The notes under the pieces: generated by a model | What the model saw: only the letters and a program-made list of their open reading frames with translations | What the model was told of the DNA's origin: nothing | Database searches by the model: none | Assembly: GCA_019914945.1 (NCBI GenBank) | Contig: CM034110.1 | Location: 2,485,001-2,549,000 of the forward strand | Direction of reading: 5' to 3' | Source of the DNA: Typha latifolia | Taxonomy: Eukaryota > Streptophyta > Magnoliopsida > Poales > Typhaceae | Length of the DNA stretch: 64,000 bases | Translations under genes and position numbers: made by a program | Shown here: positions 1-11,882 of the stretch, in pieces | How positions within the stretch are numbered: position 1 is the first letter of the stretch | How the letters are laid out: every line of letters starts with the position of its first letter

Positions 1-1163
1 TAATAAAACTAACTATGACTTTAATACTTTGTGAAAATGCTAAGCATCCACGTGAAGCGTGTATCTTTGTAGTGGGTGTTTTAATTTTAGACTTCTGAAT
101 TTCCAATATAGCTCCTGCTCTCTTGCAGTTCCACCTAGTCTATGCCTTCACTGTTCTATGGTTTATTTGGAAGCTCCGAATTGAAAAAATGTTCGAGGTC
201 GTGGACGCCTCACCTCGTAAGGTGGTGGAATAGGCGACCAATTTGAGGACGACGAGAGTAAGACGAGGGCCTCAGATTTATTTTCTCCGTTGTTACATTT
301 GTCGCTGGATGCTTCAACCGTTTCGGTGCCAATTGCATGGGTGAATGCTAGCTTGACAGGTGACGCAGAGGGCGATTTGGGCATTGCGATTGGTTTTTTG
401 GCCAAGGATATTAATACAGGGTTCTCAATTTATGTGGACTATTGCTTATATATCCTGTACGGTGAAGATCTCACCCTGCCTGAAGGCGTGATGAAACTCT
501 AGAATCTAGAGGGAGCAGTGCATTTGTGGCTCTAACTTGCTAAACTTGGTAAAAATAATTAGTGGCTCTATAATATTATTTTTTGTGTAAACTTTCTGTA
601 GTCCCAGAATTCTTTAGATGGTTAATCATGTACCTTCTATTCGGGTCTATTTTACGAAAGGCAAAATAATGTAACAGCCCATAATCTCAGACTCTTCCCT
701 ACTGTAGTTGTAAAGCCTCAGATCCATTTGAAAACAAAAAGAAGTCATGAACGGTACTTGTTAGATGCTCAAGATGTGCGAAAGTGACTGAAGTATTGGT
801 TTATAAAGAAAGTTTATCTGATCCGACAATTAGCAAGCTGCCAAATACCTATTACCAAAATTTCTTAGAAAAGAAAAGCATTTGCCTGGAAATCACTGTT
901 TGGACCACAAAAATCAAAATTTTCATTGGTTTGATTGCTAGATTAAAGTCCCAAAAGAAAGAAGATGCGATCAATCAAACGACTCTACCGAAACAAAAGT
1001 CGTAGCCATCTCACGCTACTTAATAATCATAGCCACCCTTAAATTTACATTAAAAGCTCCTTCACAAATTAAATCCCAAAATCTATAAAATCGAAGAAAG
1101 GAATCAAACTTGAATCCCATAATAAGAATATCAAATACAGTAGCACAAAGAGGTGATCTTCCA
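1..1163. other. Flanking sequence, no recognised gene
   Basis: No gene, repeat or retrotransposon end was recognised here. A minus-strand reading frame of 80 codons lies at 163-405; its product is rich in Ser and Pro (it contains SSSSNWSPIPPPYEV) and I do not recognise it. It could be an exon fragment of a gene running leftwards or chance. The rest (406-1163) is AT-rich with short open frames only. The last 150 bases before 1164 are the probable 3' untranslated region of the small minus-strand gene. Confidence 0.4.
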
Positions 1164-1456
1164 TCACCTATGCGCCGTTACAAGGGTCTCGATAAATCTC
1201 AAGCCATCAAATCTCGGGGCAAATTTCTCCTCCATTCCCCTTCTCGATCCGGATCCTTTCTCTTTCCCCTTCGATCCCTGAATTCCACCAAAAGATTTTG
1301 GTAAGAAACCTCAACTTTTAACAAATTAGACATTTGGTTCAAAGTTTGCGAGAATACCTCATCATTGGATGGAGAGTGATTAGGGTGTGCTGTTGTGGAA
1401 AAGGAGGCAAGAGCGGCAGCCGTGACGGAGGCGGCGATGACTCCGGTTTTCTTCAT
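1164..1456 (-). CDS. Small conserved plant protein of unknown function, two exons
   Basis: Two exons on the minus strand: exon 1 is 1456-1358 (33 codons) and exon 2 is 1277-1164 (37 codons plus TGA). The 80-bp intron (1278-1357) starts GTATTC, ends TTCAG and is in phase 0. The 70-residue product starts MKKTGVIAASVTAAA, a short positive N-terminus followed by a hydrophobic Ala-rich stretch that could be a membrane or targeting segment. A Ser/Lys-rich middle follows, and it ends EKFAPRFDGLRFIETLVTAHR without its last residue counted as part of any known motif. From memory this C-terminus and the MKKTGVIAAS start mark a conserved small plant family without known function. Reading through the intron would put exon 2 in another frame and lose this C-terminus, which supports the splice model. 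A TATAAAAT box lies about 75 bp upstream. The function is unknown; the gene model is well supported. Confidence 0.75.
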
Positions 1457-1530
1457 CTCCTCCGACGACCACCTTGCTTTTTGACAATTGATTATTTGGG
1501 TCTGGGCTCCTTCCGTTTCTTTCATGTTCC

Positions 1531-1538
1531 ATTTTATA
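1531..1538 (-). promoter_or_regulatory. TATA box of the small two-exon gene
   Basis: TATAAAAT on the minus strand, about 75 bp upstream of the ATG at 1456. Initiation some 30 bp downstream would give a 5' leader of about 45 bases. One upstream ATG lies just past the box and would fall outside such a transcript or near its start. Confidence 0.5.
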
Positions 1539-3722
1539 GCTAACCTCATCAAATTATGAATCGAAACTAATATTTCGTTTCGAGTCCGGCATGGAGCCTT
1601 TAGGTGGGACCTCAGCAAAGGATTCGACAAAGAGGAACCAATAGAAACGGGGCGCGTGTGAGATGAAATTAATGAAATACGTGGCGGAAGCACGACGCCG
1701 TCCCATGATTACAATTTCGCGCAAGCGCTTGCGTAGTTGACGTGACAGCGTAAGCAATATTTATTCTACTAATAAATCGGACGAGCGGGATAGTTGCAGC
1801 ACCCACTGTAGGAACTTAATGCATCTGAAAGATGGCACTTTCTCATTGGAAATTCCACTACTTTTGGAGAGAGCCGTCAAGACCTTACGACGAGGTCCTC
1901 TATTTCGGCGCACCAAGATACAATGCATCCACATAATTGTCGAAGATCTTTTCTTTAAACTTTCTTAATCTTTTAAAAGGTGTGGTATAGGTTGAAGCAA
2001 GTTATAGGTGGTGGTTATTCAAAGACGGAGAACCGAGATATTTTATTCATTTTAAGATAGTGCGACCGATCCATTTTAAGCAGGGAGTCTGTATAGAGAG
2101 TGTGAAATGAAAGCATAATACATGTTGATTCTACAATAGAATATTTATGAAACTAAATACTCACCAAGGAATAAAATCTTTATAAGACCATGCACCAAGG
2201 ATTAAAGAATAAGAACTTTTTGGAATTTTTATAAGACCATAAGACAAGCATTAAGCGGAGCCACCCTAAATTTTAAAAGTTAGTGCTATTTTTTCAGCTA
2301 AAATCCTATATAATTTAAAATTATATATGGGAAATATTACTTGGCTCCCTCTATATGTGAAGTCCGGCTTTGTCTTTGACGTCAAGGATTAAAGAACAAG
2401 AACTATAATCTTTATAAGCCCATTGGTGGTGTTGAAGATATCTCCGCACCGTCACTTCGGAATCTGTCATTGGGAAGAGTACTATAAAAGATTACAACCC
2501 ATGCATGTAAGATCATGCTATGGACGGAACTGGTCCAATTGGATCTGAGTCACCCAATCACAAGACCTGAATCCGTCTATCTTATTATATCACGTTCTGT
2601 TGATAAAATGTAGGAAGATCTATGTCCATCTACCATGAATCCACTGTAGATGATAGAAGCATGTTGAAATTCTTCTGTTGCAACTTGCAATACTATCACG
2701 GCGGATTGATGCACAAATTTTGTTTTAGAATGGCAGATTTAATTTATAAATCTAATTTGAAGTTATCATAGTTCGCAACTTACTATTGTGATATTTACAT
2801 GCATAGAATTCTGATACCCTTGAAAAGAATAGAAGATAGGGTGAAAATGGGCGGATGAAATCTATCTCATTCGGTTCCGCATTAGAGTTTTATAAAAAAT
2901 AGATTGAGATTTTCCTACCTATCTTGATATCCAAAATTATATTCATATTGGAATATTCTATATTGTTACAATCCTACCATGGCCAAGCTGGATCAATAAA
3001 TATGGGAATGCTGGGTTCAAACATAGAAGACTCATCAGATTACAATAAGGACCCCAAAATTTATTTTATTAGATTTTGGATGATGTTTTAGTTGGTCAAT
3101 TGTAACCGATTGGGCCTCTAATCTTCATTTTGGTACTTGACTTTTTAGGTGTTATCTAGGCCTATGCTCACCAAGCGAGGGGTCGATCGTGTCGAGTCTA
3201 TAGAGTCAATTCATCGAGTCTATAATTTGATCAGGGTAGCCACATGTAAGAGTTGTGACGTGCACCTTATTGGATTACCAATTGATGAACATGATTTCCT
3301 TTTGCTTGGGAGTAGAGGTAGTATAGCTTTGACCTCCATTTCCCCTCCATCCTAAACTACCACCGAGCACTACCACCACCCTTCCGCTTATCATGCATGC
3401 CCACCCTCTCGAGTCTACCGAGAGCCCTAATCGCGCTAGTATCCTATAATGATCGGACTTTCCAAGAGGACCGTTACATAAATTTACTTAGCATCACAAA
3501 TTTCATGTGTATTCAATTGCTAAAATCCAATTATAAAAATTAATTTGAGATTTGATTTAGAGGTTATGTATGAAATTGATTTTATATTATATTCATCCTT
3601 TTTCAAAGGTTTCTAGCTTTTGTTTTTGCAAGAGCTTTCTTAACTTGAAGTAAATGCATTGTCTAGGATAATTGTAATGGGTAGAGTATTATTTAGGTTT
3701 AGACTTTGTTAGGTTTAGACTT
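1539..3722. other. Intergenic sequence, nothing recognised
   Basis: About 2.2 kb without a recognisable gene or element end. The longest frame (3149-3355, plus) has no familiar features. Just before the copia LTR at 3723 the run GTTTAGACTTTGT occurs twice in tandem. Old degraded transposon sequence may be present but nothing can be named. Confidence 0.4.
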
Positions 3723-4505
3723 TGTCAGGTTTTTATTTGTTGGCAATTGTGTATAAAATATTCTAAGTGTATTTTTTCATGTATATGAGCTTTACACAAG
3801 TCTAGAATATCTCTAGTTTGAAGAATTGCAAGATTATTGGAGAAAAACCGTTGAGTTCACACCGCGTTCACAAACGCGTTCGAACGCGGGTACTGCGTTC
3901 ACACAGACAGAGAGCTGCGTTCACAAACGCGTTCGAACGCGGGTACTGCGTTCACACAGACAGAGAGCCGCGTTCACAAACGTGTTCGAACGCGGGGACT
4001 TCGTTCACACAGACAGAGAGCCACGTTCACAAACGCGTTCGAACGCAACCTGAAGAATTCAAGTTGTCGCGTTCGAACGCACTCGGGCCCGTTCGAACGC
4101 ACCTGAGATCAAGTCATGCCGTTCGAACGCACTCGGGCCGCATTCGAACGCACCAATGAAGTTTGATAAAATTAGACTTTCATGAGTACGGATAAGACTT
4201 GGATTTGGCTCTATCTTGGAGATCATATATAAGGATTGTGATGCCCTATCTCAAGGTGGTTGAAGAAGCATTATTGAAGGAGACTTCTTAAGGCTACATC
4301 GGTTCTTCAACTAACAAGGTTCCACTCAATATTAAAAAGTTAATCTTTCATCTTAAGGGTTATCTAGACGAAAGATCAATCTCGAGGGTTACTGAGGTTG
4401 GACTTCAATCATGAGAAGTAGTGAATCGTGGGTTCTAGCGAGCAAGACTGAGAGGAACAAAGTCGTTTGGATCGATGGGTTGTTTTGTGAGTCAGTCTTG
4501 TAATT
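3723..4505 (+). repeat. Copia LTR fragment (SIRE-like), 3' end lost
   Basis: This is the same LTR family as 59674-60717 and 19173-20179. It begins TGTCAGG where the others begin TGTTAGG. It carries four copies of a 53-bp tandem unit at about 3866-4060, each with the palindrome core GCGTTCGAACGC or a one-base variant, then further palindrome copies to about 4150. One copy of the 44-bp unit (CTTTCATGAGTACGGATAAG...) follows, then the TATA-like CATATATAAGG near 4227. The LTR stops abruptly near 4505, inside GTCTTGTAATTGCT, and passes straight into reverse-transcriptase sequence. Confidence 0.85.
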
Positions 4506-5126
4506 GCTCCTATTGCTAGATTAGAATCTATTCGTATACTGCTTACTACTGCTTGTCACTTAAAATTTAAATTGTTTCAAATGGATGTTAAAAGTACTTT
4601 CTTGAATGGTACCCTGAATGAAGATGTTTATGTGGAACAACCGAAGGGTTCGAAGATCAAAAATTTCCTTCTCATGTGTTTAAACTGAAAAAGGCCCTCT
4701 ACGGGCTAAAACAAGCTCCAAGAGCTTGGTATGAGAAGTTGACCACTTTTTTAGTGGATGCGGGGTTCACTCGAGGGGGAGTGGACAAGACATTGTTTAT
4801 TAGACGGTCGAACAGAAGTTTAGTTGTGGCACAAATATATGTGGATAATATTGTCTTCGGGGCAACGAGTCAATTGTTAGCTAAGGAGTTTGCTGATCTC
4901 ATGCATAGTCATTTTGAGATGAGCATGATGGGTGAGTTGAAGTTCTTTTTGGGACTTCAAATTACTCAATTGGAAAGAGGGATATTTATCGCTTAAACCA
5001 AGTATGCTAAGGATCTAGTGACTAAATTTGGTTTAGAAAATGCAAAACATGCTAGAACTCCTATGAGTATAACTATCAAACTAGGTAAGGATATTTCAGG
5101 AAAAAGTGTTGATCAGATATTGTATA
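4504..5126 (+). pseudogene. Copia reverse transcriptase fragment
   Basis: A fragment of Ty1-copia reverse transcriptase joined directly to an LTR. It reads from VARLESIRI through [23 protein letters not shown] and IYVDN to the start of the RNase H linker. It closely matches copia-1 RT (14713-15681). The catalytic YVDD is changed to YVDN, a frameshift sits after EQPKG (4648), and a stop follows RGIFIA (4994). The junction with the LTR lies at a short shared TGCT. It ends where a gypsy-type LTR begins at 5127. It is clearly non-functional. Confidence 0.9.
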
Positions 5127-5356
5127 TGTAATAACCCAACCTAAAAAAAATAAATTGTTCTACATGGGCATGACATGGCCGGCCTCAGTGTGGCCGGCCT
5201 CGTGCCCATGCAGCTAGGCATGGCGTGGGGGTGCCACGCACCCCCTAGCGTGGCAGCAGCCATTCGGCTGCGGCCAGTTGGCCGCGGTAGGCCCCAGCGC
5301 CGCCGCAGCCGCCGCCAAAACCCCCCAACCGCCTCTCTCTCTCCCCCTCTAAAAAT

Positions 5357-5398
<42 letters not shown>

Positions 5399-7660
5399 CG
5401 AGGCCGAACTATCGCCGCCGCCGCCACCTCCACGAGCACCGGTGCCCTCCCCGCAAGCCGGGTCCGCACCTCCCTCCCCTCCTCCCTTCTTCTTCTTCTT
5501 CTTTCTTTCTTTCTCTCTTTTTCTCTTCCCTCCTCAGCTTCCACTTCTTCTTTTCTACACAGTGTTGGGCTCGGCCCAGCACTGTAGCAAGCAGTGCTGG
5601 GCCGAGCCTAGCACTGTAGCAGTGTTTTAAGTATTTATTTATTTATTTGATGTTATTTATTTAGGTTTTTCCTTCTTAATTATTGCAAATAGATTATTTA
5701 GACATTAATTATTTTAATAATAATATATTCTTCAATATGATTAGTATTAATTGTAATTTGTATAATCAATGATTAATTAGGTATAAATATAAGTAATACT
5801 CATTTTTATTTTTTTATATCTCTATTAGATTAATATATAGATTTGTAAATTATAATTATCAAATTTATATACCAATATTTTTATGAGATACATTTTAAAT
5901 AATTCTAATAATTTATTTTGTAACAAATAAGATAATGACTACATAGTCCCTAATTAATCAAGATATAATTTAATTATAATTAGGTTTTTATCTATATTTA
6001 TATTTTATTTATAATAAAATCTAGCCAATTATAAAATTAAGTAGAAATTCTAAAATCTAATAAATCATCATATTTTACTCAAACGAATTATAATGGGATA
6101 AACAACTAACTTTATGTTACTTAAACATTTTCAGATACCGAACCCCTTATTTGAGACCCCGTGGACCTTGCTAGCGAGAAGTGTCACACGGTTGATGGGC
6201 GGATGTAAGGGATATGTAGTTTGTATCTTCTGATCAGTGTGAGTAGTCTTATCTCCTAGATCCATTTCTCAAATTAGGTTATATTATATATTATGTACAT
6301 GCATGTTTTGGCCTCCAGCATGATTATATGATTTTATCTAGAGATGATTATAGTCGAGCATATTTTATCATGCATTCGATTATGCTGATTTGGAATATGA
6401 GTACATTGGTGATATATATAGAGATGATTAGAGATGATTCTACTGTTATGATTGTTTACCGAGTTAATCTGTAGCATGAGTATACATGTAATAGATTAGC
6501 ATGAGTATGCATGTGTTGACGATACAGTTGGAGACTACATTGCATCATTTTCTCTTGATTCCTATTCCACCTAAATTTCTGTTATACATTGACTCGTTAT
6601 CGTACTGGATATATGCATGTGATCTGACATTTAGAAGGAAAACATGAAATGTGATTGATAGGCTAGTTGATAGAAAGCATGAGGATACCCGAGTAGGCGC
6701 CAAGGTTAGGGGTGCCTGGAGTGATGATTATGGTCGCTGATATGCGATATCTTGTGGCCCATGTCCGAGGTCAGTTGAGTCTGTGTGCACAGACAATCGG
6801 ACACATGCCGTTCGCCAGGGCATATGTGGCGAGTTATCCTCACGAGGTTTCTGTCAACTATGTCGGGTGCCCGGTCTGGATGGATGTTGATACCCTTAGC
6901 GGATGGCAGGGTATGGTTATATTTGAGATACTCCTTGCGGATGACAGAGTATGCTCCGAGCCTTCGGACATGATGTTGAGACCGGGTACCGGGTATTGAC
7001 TATGCACAGTGGTCTAGTATGATGATATTATATCGAGATGTCGGTGATGATCATGATGTTGAGAAATGAATATGATTTCATTTTTATCTGACATACCTGA
7101 TTATTGAGTGGTCAATATACATCATATATGGTTGCATTTGATATTATAGCATGGCCATGGTCCGCATGCATCATGTGTCATATTTGATAGAGAGTTATGA
7201 TGATCATATGACATGGAGATTTGTTTATTCATTGTCGAGGATTGTATACTTTTATCAGTATGACATATTATCTACTTTTCATTTATGTATTATTGAGGAT
7301 ACATTCATATACTTATTCATGACATGATGGTGCTTTCTAATTCATATTATCCAGTACATGATTTACTCTCTGTTTGGCATCACTGATTCGGGGTAAGGTC
7401 TATTTACTGAGCCTTTTGCTCATGACTCTCTTTATTTCTTTTCTAACCCCCTCATATATGTGGTACGTGATAGCGACTTGAGAAGATATTTTAGAGCGAT
7501 GATGAGGTGAGCTATAGATGCGAGATGGTATAGATGATAGTTTATATAGAAATTGAGTTGTACTAGTATTTGATATTTGTACTCTTTTGTATTAAACGAT
7601 GGTTTGTATAATACCGGTCGAATCATAGTGTACTCTTGTATTAGTTATTTTAGTTGTATC
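5127..7660 (+). repeat. Long gypsy-type LTR (TGTAAC family), 3' truncated
   Basis: About 2.5 kb starting TGTAATAACCCAACC. A second copy of the same family in inverse orientation is at 31625-34138, and shorter relatives are at 40244-41299 and 44365-45362. The first 500 bases are GC-rich with a (TC)n tract and probably hold promoter and leader; the rest is AT-rich. The stretch TTACTGAGCCTTTTGCTCA near 7407 is shared by the family. Comparison with 31625-34138 shows it stops at TTAGTTGTATC, about 300 bp short of the expected GGGGCGTTACA end, where gypsy-1 begins. The ORFs at 5175-5630 and 6712-6999 inside it are not considered genes. Confidence 0.7.
5361..5396 (+). repeat. (TC)n microsatellite
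   Basis: An uninterrupted run of TC dinucleotides in the GC-rich leading part of the long LTR, followed at about 5488-5524 by TTC and TTTC runs. Pyrimidine tracts like this are common in plant 5' leaders. Confidence 0.95.
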
Positions 7661-8601
7661 TGATACGATTCGGACTTCACCGACGTCGTCTCGAGCATGG
7701 ATTCACTTTAGGAGTGTTTTTATATCATGTTTTAGTGTTTAATTTCCATTAAAATAAGTTTTCTGTAAGTCGCGTTCGAACGCGGGTGGAGTGAGTTCGA
7801 ACGCGGTTTGTGAACGGGGTTGTGAACGTGGTGAAGATAATGTACTGTGTGTTCGAACGCGGTGCGTTCGAAGGCACTGTGAAAGCCTGCATTGCCTTCG
7901 CAAATACCGACAGGCGCGTTCGATCACGCGTTCGAACGCCTGTATCGCGTTCGCAAATCCAGAAGAGCTAATTCGGTGCATTCGAACGCGGTCGGGCGAG
8001 TTCGAACGCGGTCGGCGAAAATTGTGTTTTAGGGTTAATGTGAGTTGTTGGTTAGCCTATAAAAGGATGTGTAGGGCAACCAAAATTATTATTGATTATT
8101 GAGATTGAGTTTTGCCTTGCCTCCTTCGTCTTCTTCGCTCCCGTTCTCTCAATCCCCGGCGACGCCGCTTCTAACCTCCCTCGTCCGGCTAATCACCCTA
8201 GTCCCTTAGGGGTGGCCCTCTTCTCCCCCTTCGTCCAATCTATCCCACACTTGCCCTAATCCTTCCATCAACCACAACCCTTCCACCATCACTTTTCACC
8301 GGTGCCACCACATTAACGTCGGTCCTCCACCATCCACCATTACCTAGGATCTCGTGCCTCCATCCACGAATCCAAAACAGAGCATCCTGACGTTCATCCA
8401 CTAAACGAACGATATCTCGAGATCCCCAACTCCGATTCGCTTGTAACTAGATTTGTTGGAAAGCTCTTTTACGAGGCTACAACATATCGAAATCTCACGT
8501 CGATCCGACGACAGCATATTTCGGGATCTAATTTCAAAGTTCCGTGCCTGATCGTAACAAGCTGGTATCAAAGCCTTAGCCCCAAAGAGAAGATCGTATC
8601 A
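7661..8601 (+). repeat. Gypsy-1 5' LTR
   Basis: Order: TGATACGATTC start; palindrome array (7771-8010); TATA box (8058-8064); a leader with CCCCGGCGACGCCGCTTC and CCTTAGGGG; then the tail. The tail contains an earlier LTR-like end (GATCGTAACA near 8552-8559), a primer-binding-site copy (TGGTATCAAAGC), and the true end GATCGTATCA at 8601, 42 bp further on. Confidence 0.9.
7771..8010 (+). promoter_or_regulatory. Palindrome array GCGTTCGAACGC in the gypsy LTR
   Basis: About ten copies or near copies of CGCGTTCGAACGCG lie in 240 bp, mixed with half sites (GTGAACG, GCGTTCGC). The array ends about 50 bp before the TATA box TATAAAA at 8058-8064, so it is in the U3 promoter region. Equivalent arrays are at 11996-12220, 53814-54057, 61103-61256 (plus) and 35560-35795, 39070-39320, 39975-40203, 60785-60985 (minus). 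A host factor or a methylation target could act here; that is inference. Confidence 0.75.
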
Positions 8602-8604
8602 ATC

Positions 8605-8616
8605 TGGTATTAGAGC
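8605..8616 (+). other. Gypsy-1 primer-binding site
   Basis: TGGTATTAGAGC, one base from the usual TGGTATCAGAGC that pairs with the 3' end of initiator tRNA-Met. It lies 3 bp after the LTR end. A second copy (TGGTATCAAAGC) lies within the LTR tail 42 bp upstream. Confidence 0.85.
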
Positions 8617-8642
8617 CACCTTTCCTCGGACAAGCGCTTCCA

Positions 8643-9957
8643 ATGACGACAACCAGATCCATGGCTGCACGGCGAGATGATGAAGAAGAGATTCTCCCAA
8701 TAGAGGAGGGAGAAACGATTGCAAGGACTTCCACCCGTGGAACCGCCCGATCTAATCAGAATACGAAAGAACCTAGCGTTCAAGCCATGTTGGGGTCTAT
8801 TTCAGAGCAACTGGCCATCAACAACCAGATGATGATGGAGATGATGCGGGAACTACGGGCGAACGGGAAAGCACCATCGACCCCACGACGCGAGTCCACC
8901 CCCATGAACCCACCGCCACCGGTTCAGCCTTTGCAACCACAAGAGCCGCTGTTTACCACCACCCTATGGGCCGCAAGCAAGGATGGTTACACCAGGTCCA
9001 GTTGCAGGTGAACCTATCCGACGGGTGAACCACTATGGAGACCGCCTTGGAGATCAAGATCCGTGGGTGGGTCAATATGATCCGGAACCACAACAAGTTA
9101 ATCAAAACCGAAGGAGGGATCATCAACCCTTCATGGTGCATCCTCCCTCGGTTAGACAAGGACATGATCCGGAACGAGACAATGGCATCCGTGGACAAGT
9201 CGTGCGTCTCGAATTCCCCAAGTTCAAAGGTGGCGACCCGATCGATTGGTTGTATAGGGCGGAACAATTCTTTGCATACCAAGGAACGGCGGAAGAGTAC
9301 AAGGTGACGCTTGCGAGCTTCCACCTTGAGGATGCGGCGCTTCATTGGTTTCGAGCAGCCAATGCCACTGAGGCTATCGAAACTTGGGCTGAATTTTGCG
9401 CCGATATCACACGGCGATTTGGAGCATCGGGATATGAAGACTTTGATGCTCTCCTCTCAAAGACGGTGCAAAAGACCACGGTTGGGTCATACTAAGAAGA
9501 ATTTGAGAAGATTAGTAGCCGATGTCATCTACCATGGACGGATCAGCAACTTCGCAGCACCTTCATCTCCGGGTTGTGGGGTGACATACAAGCCGATGTG
9601 AGGGCTTTAAGGCCTAGAACCTTAAAGGAGGCCTTCGAAGATGCGGTGCTTATGGAAGACAAACATAGGGCAATGAAGATACACTTGAAACAGAGTTGGA
9701 TGAGCCAAGGAAGCCGCAATCAAGCTCAACCAAATATAGCGGCGGGAAATACTATCGGAGTACCAAGGGTTGCTGCTACAGTGGTACCTCCTCGAGCACC
9801 CTTGAAGCCATCCCAAGATGTGAAGTATGCACCTAGAGGTCCGGGACGAGCACTCACACCAGCCCAAGTAGAAGAAAGAAGAGCAAGGGCCTATGCTTCC
9901 ATTGTGATGAGAAGTTTGTACCCGGGCATCGCTGCGCTAAACCGATGGGTTCGGTGA
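8643..9957 (+). pseudogene. Gypsy-1 gag, frameshifted
   Basis: The start is MTTTRSMAARRDDEEE, shared by gypsy-2, gypsy-3 and gypsy-4. The retrotransposon Gag domain is clear: VVRLEFPKFKGGDP, WLYRAEQFF, LHWFRA and TWAEF. The reading frame shifts near 8985, has a stop at 9495 after VGSY, and shifts again before the zinc knuckle. That knuckle (about 9890-9940) would read CFHCDEKFVPGHRC, the usual chromovirus form. Gag would form the particle shell and bind the RNA. At least three lesions make it inactive. Confidence 0.9.
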
Positions 9958-10077
9958 TGCTAATCGATGGATTGGAGGAAGCGGAGGATGAATTTGCAGC
10001 TGAAGGTACAGATGTGGCTGGACATTAAGGAGAAGAAACTGAGGAGCAGCCCGTGGAGGACATGATGCCGAAATCTC

Positions 10078-11855
10078 CCTCCACGCTTATTCGGGGACAG
10101 CTGCGCCAAAAACCTTGCGGGTAAATGGGGTAGTTAAGAAAACCACAGTGAGAATCTTGATTGACACCGGGTCCACCCACAACTTCATTGACAAGAGGCT
10201 CCTTAGGAAGATTGGGCTCGAGTCGAAACCCATGGAAGGGTTCGATGTGACAATCGGAGATGGCACCACATTGCGAGCAGATTTTATTTGTGGAGGTGTA
10301 GAATTGAAGGTGCAAGGCCAAACTTTCACATTGGATCTTTATCCGTTGGCCTTGCAAGGTGCCGATATTGTTTTGGGGACCCAATGGCTTCAAAGCTTGG
10401 GGCCCGTAACATTTGATTTCTCAAACCTCACACTGACATTTCGGAGGAATGGAAGAAGAGTGCTGCTGGATGGAAATCAACCGCGGCAAGGGCCGACATT
10501 GCAACCACTTGTGGGTTTTCCTTGTGCAGGGGACCGAGCTCTACTATTGCAAATGGCTGTTGTTGAACCAGAACATCCACCACCAAAGGAAGTAGCCTCG
10601 ACATGGAAGAGCGGGCTGCAGGAGTTTCAGGATCTCTTCAAGGAACCCCGAGGACTACCGCCGAACCGTCGTCATGACCATCGCATCCAAATCATTCCCG
10701 GGGCTGAACTCGCGAATGTCCGAGCCCTATCGGTACCCGCATGTCCAGAAGGAAGAGATCAGTAAATTGGTGGAGGAAATGCTCGAGCAAGGGATTATTC
10801 AACCGAGTAGAAGTGCCTACTCATCGCCGGTGCTGCTGGTTCGAAAGAAAGACCGGAGTTGGCGATTTTGCATCGACTACCGAGCCTTGAATGCAATTAC
10901 TATCAAGGACCGGTATCCAATACCGGTGATCGAGGAGTTGCTGGATGAGCTCACAGGGTCGGCCTACTTCAGCAAACTTGACTTAAGAGCGGGATACCAT
11001 CAAATCCGAGTCGACCCTGAAGATGTACACAAAACGGCGTTCCGAACTCACGATGGCCACTATGAGTTCCGAGTCATGCCGTTTGGGCTCACCAATGCAA
11101 AAGGAGTGGAAGCCGACCCAAGCAAGATCAAGAATATGGTGGATTGGCCGATTCCTACTAATCAGAGGGAATTGAGGGGATTCCTTGGATTGACAGGGTA
11201 CTACCGGCGATTTGTTGCCAACTATGGCAAAATTGCTGCCCCGCTGACCTCCTTACTCAGAAAAGGTGGGTTTCAATGGACGGGCAAAGCAACGGAGGCC
11301 TTCGAAGCCTTGAAGACAACTATGTTTACAGCTCCGGTTCTAGCACTACCAGATTTCGGCAAGCCCTTTGTGGTGGAGTGCGACGCTTCGGGTGAGGGCA
11401 TTGGAGCAGTTTTGATGCAAGAGGGCAGACCCGTGGCATATATGAGCAAAGCATTGTCAAGTCAGTCGCGACAGCTATCTACCTACGAGCGCGAAATGCT
11501 AGCGATTCTACACGCCGTCACCAAATGGCGACCCTACTTGATTAGCCAACGATTTACTATCCGCACGGACCAGCGTAGCTTACCCTACTTCATGGAGCAA
11601 CGTGTGCACACCCCAGCCCAACAACGGTGGGTCACGAAACTCCTTGGGTATGACTGCAAATTAGTCAACAAAAATGGAATTGAAAATCGAGCCGCCGATG
11701 CTCTTTCGCGCCAACCGGACACAAGTGAGCTTGCCGCTCTTTCAGCACCAGCATTTCCTATATCTACAGATATGTGGGAAACCAATGCAGAAGATCATAC
11801 AATGGAGGAACTTAAGCCAGAGTTCAAAGATCACTTCACAAACTTCAAACCTTGA
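10078..11855 (+). pseudogene. Gypsy-1 protease, reverse transcriptase and RNase H, deleted
   Basis: Protease has ILIDTGSTHNFID (DTG active site, about 10150-10190). Reverse transcriptase follows in an overlapping frame: SSPVLLVRKKDRSWRFCIDY, YPIPVIEELLDEL, FSKLDLRAGYHQIRV and FRVMPFGLTNA. Right after FGLTNA the catalytic palm with its YxDD motif is missing; the sequence jumps to KGVEADPSKI and the connection FLGLTGYYRRF. RNase H follows (VECDASGEGIGAVLMQ, STYEREMLAILHAV, IRTDQRSL, ENRAADALSR). The integrase is absent. A frame change lies between protease and RT near 10740, and an upstream one-base loss (near 10065, seen against gypsy-4) breaks the link to gag. Confidence 0.92.
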
Positions 11856-11882
11856 GGACAAGGTTGCGGAAGCGTGGTGGAT

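Noticed and set aside
163..405. Host gene exon on the minus strand
   Set aside because: The frame of 80 codons is not recognised and has no splice-supported neighbours; kept only as a remark in the flanking entry.
3818..4159. ORFs through the palindrome arrays (also 7791-8102, 19743-20084, 35468-35764, 53775-54121, 59642-60041)
   Set aside because: The repetitive peptides (VHTDREPRSQTRSNAG and similar) arise from tandem DNA repeats with lengths that avoid stops; they lie in LTR U3 and occur in several frames and both strands.
5175..5630. ORF of 151 codons with poly-Ser/Leu
   Set aside because: It is made of a (TC)n tract and GC-rich LTR leader, with no domain; the block is an LTR.
7771..8010. 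CRISPR-like regular array
   Set aside because: Plant DNA, repeat spacing is irregular in gypsy, spacers are themselves repeats, and no cas genes exist. It is an LTR promoter region.
7771..8010. Heat-shock elements in the palindromes
   Set aside because: Heat-shock elements need TTC and GAA separated by two bases; here TTCGAA has none, and no regular 5-bp phasing is seen.
7771..8010. Pol III B-box (GTTCGAA core)
   Set aside because: Only the core of GGTTCGANTCC matches; there is no A-box or T-run terminator, and the symmetry of the repeat is better explained as a palindrome.
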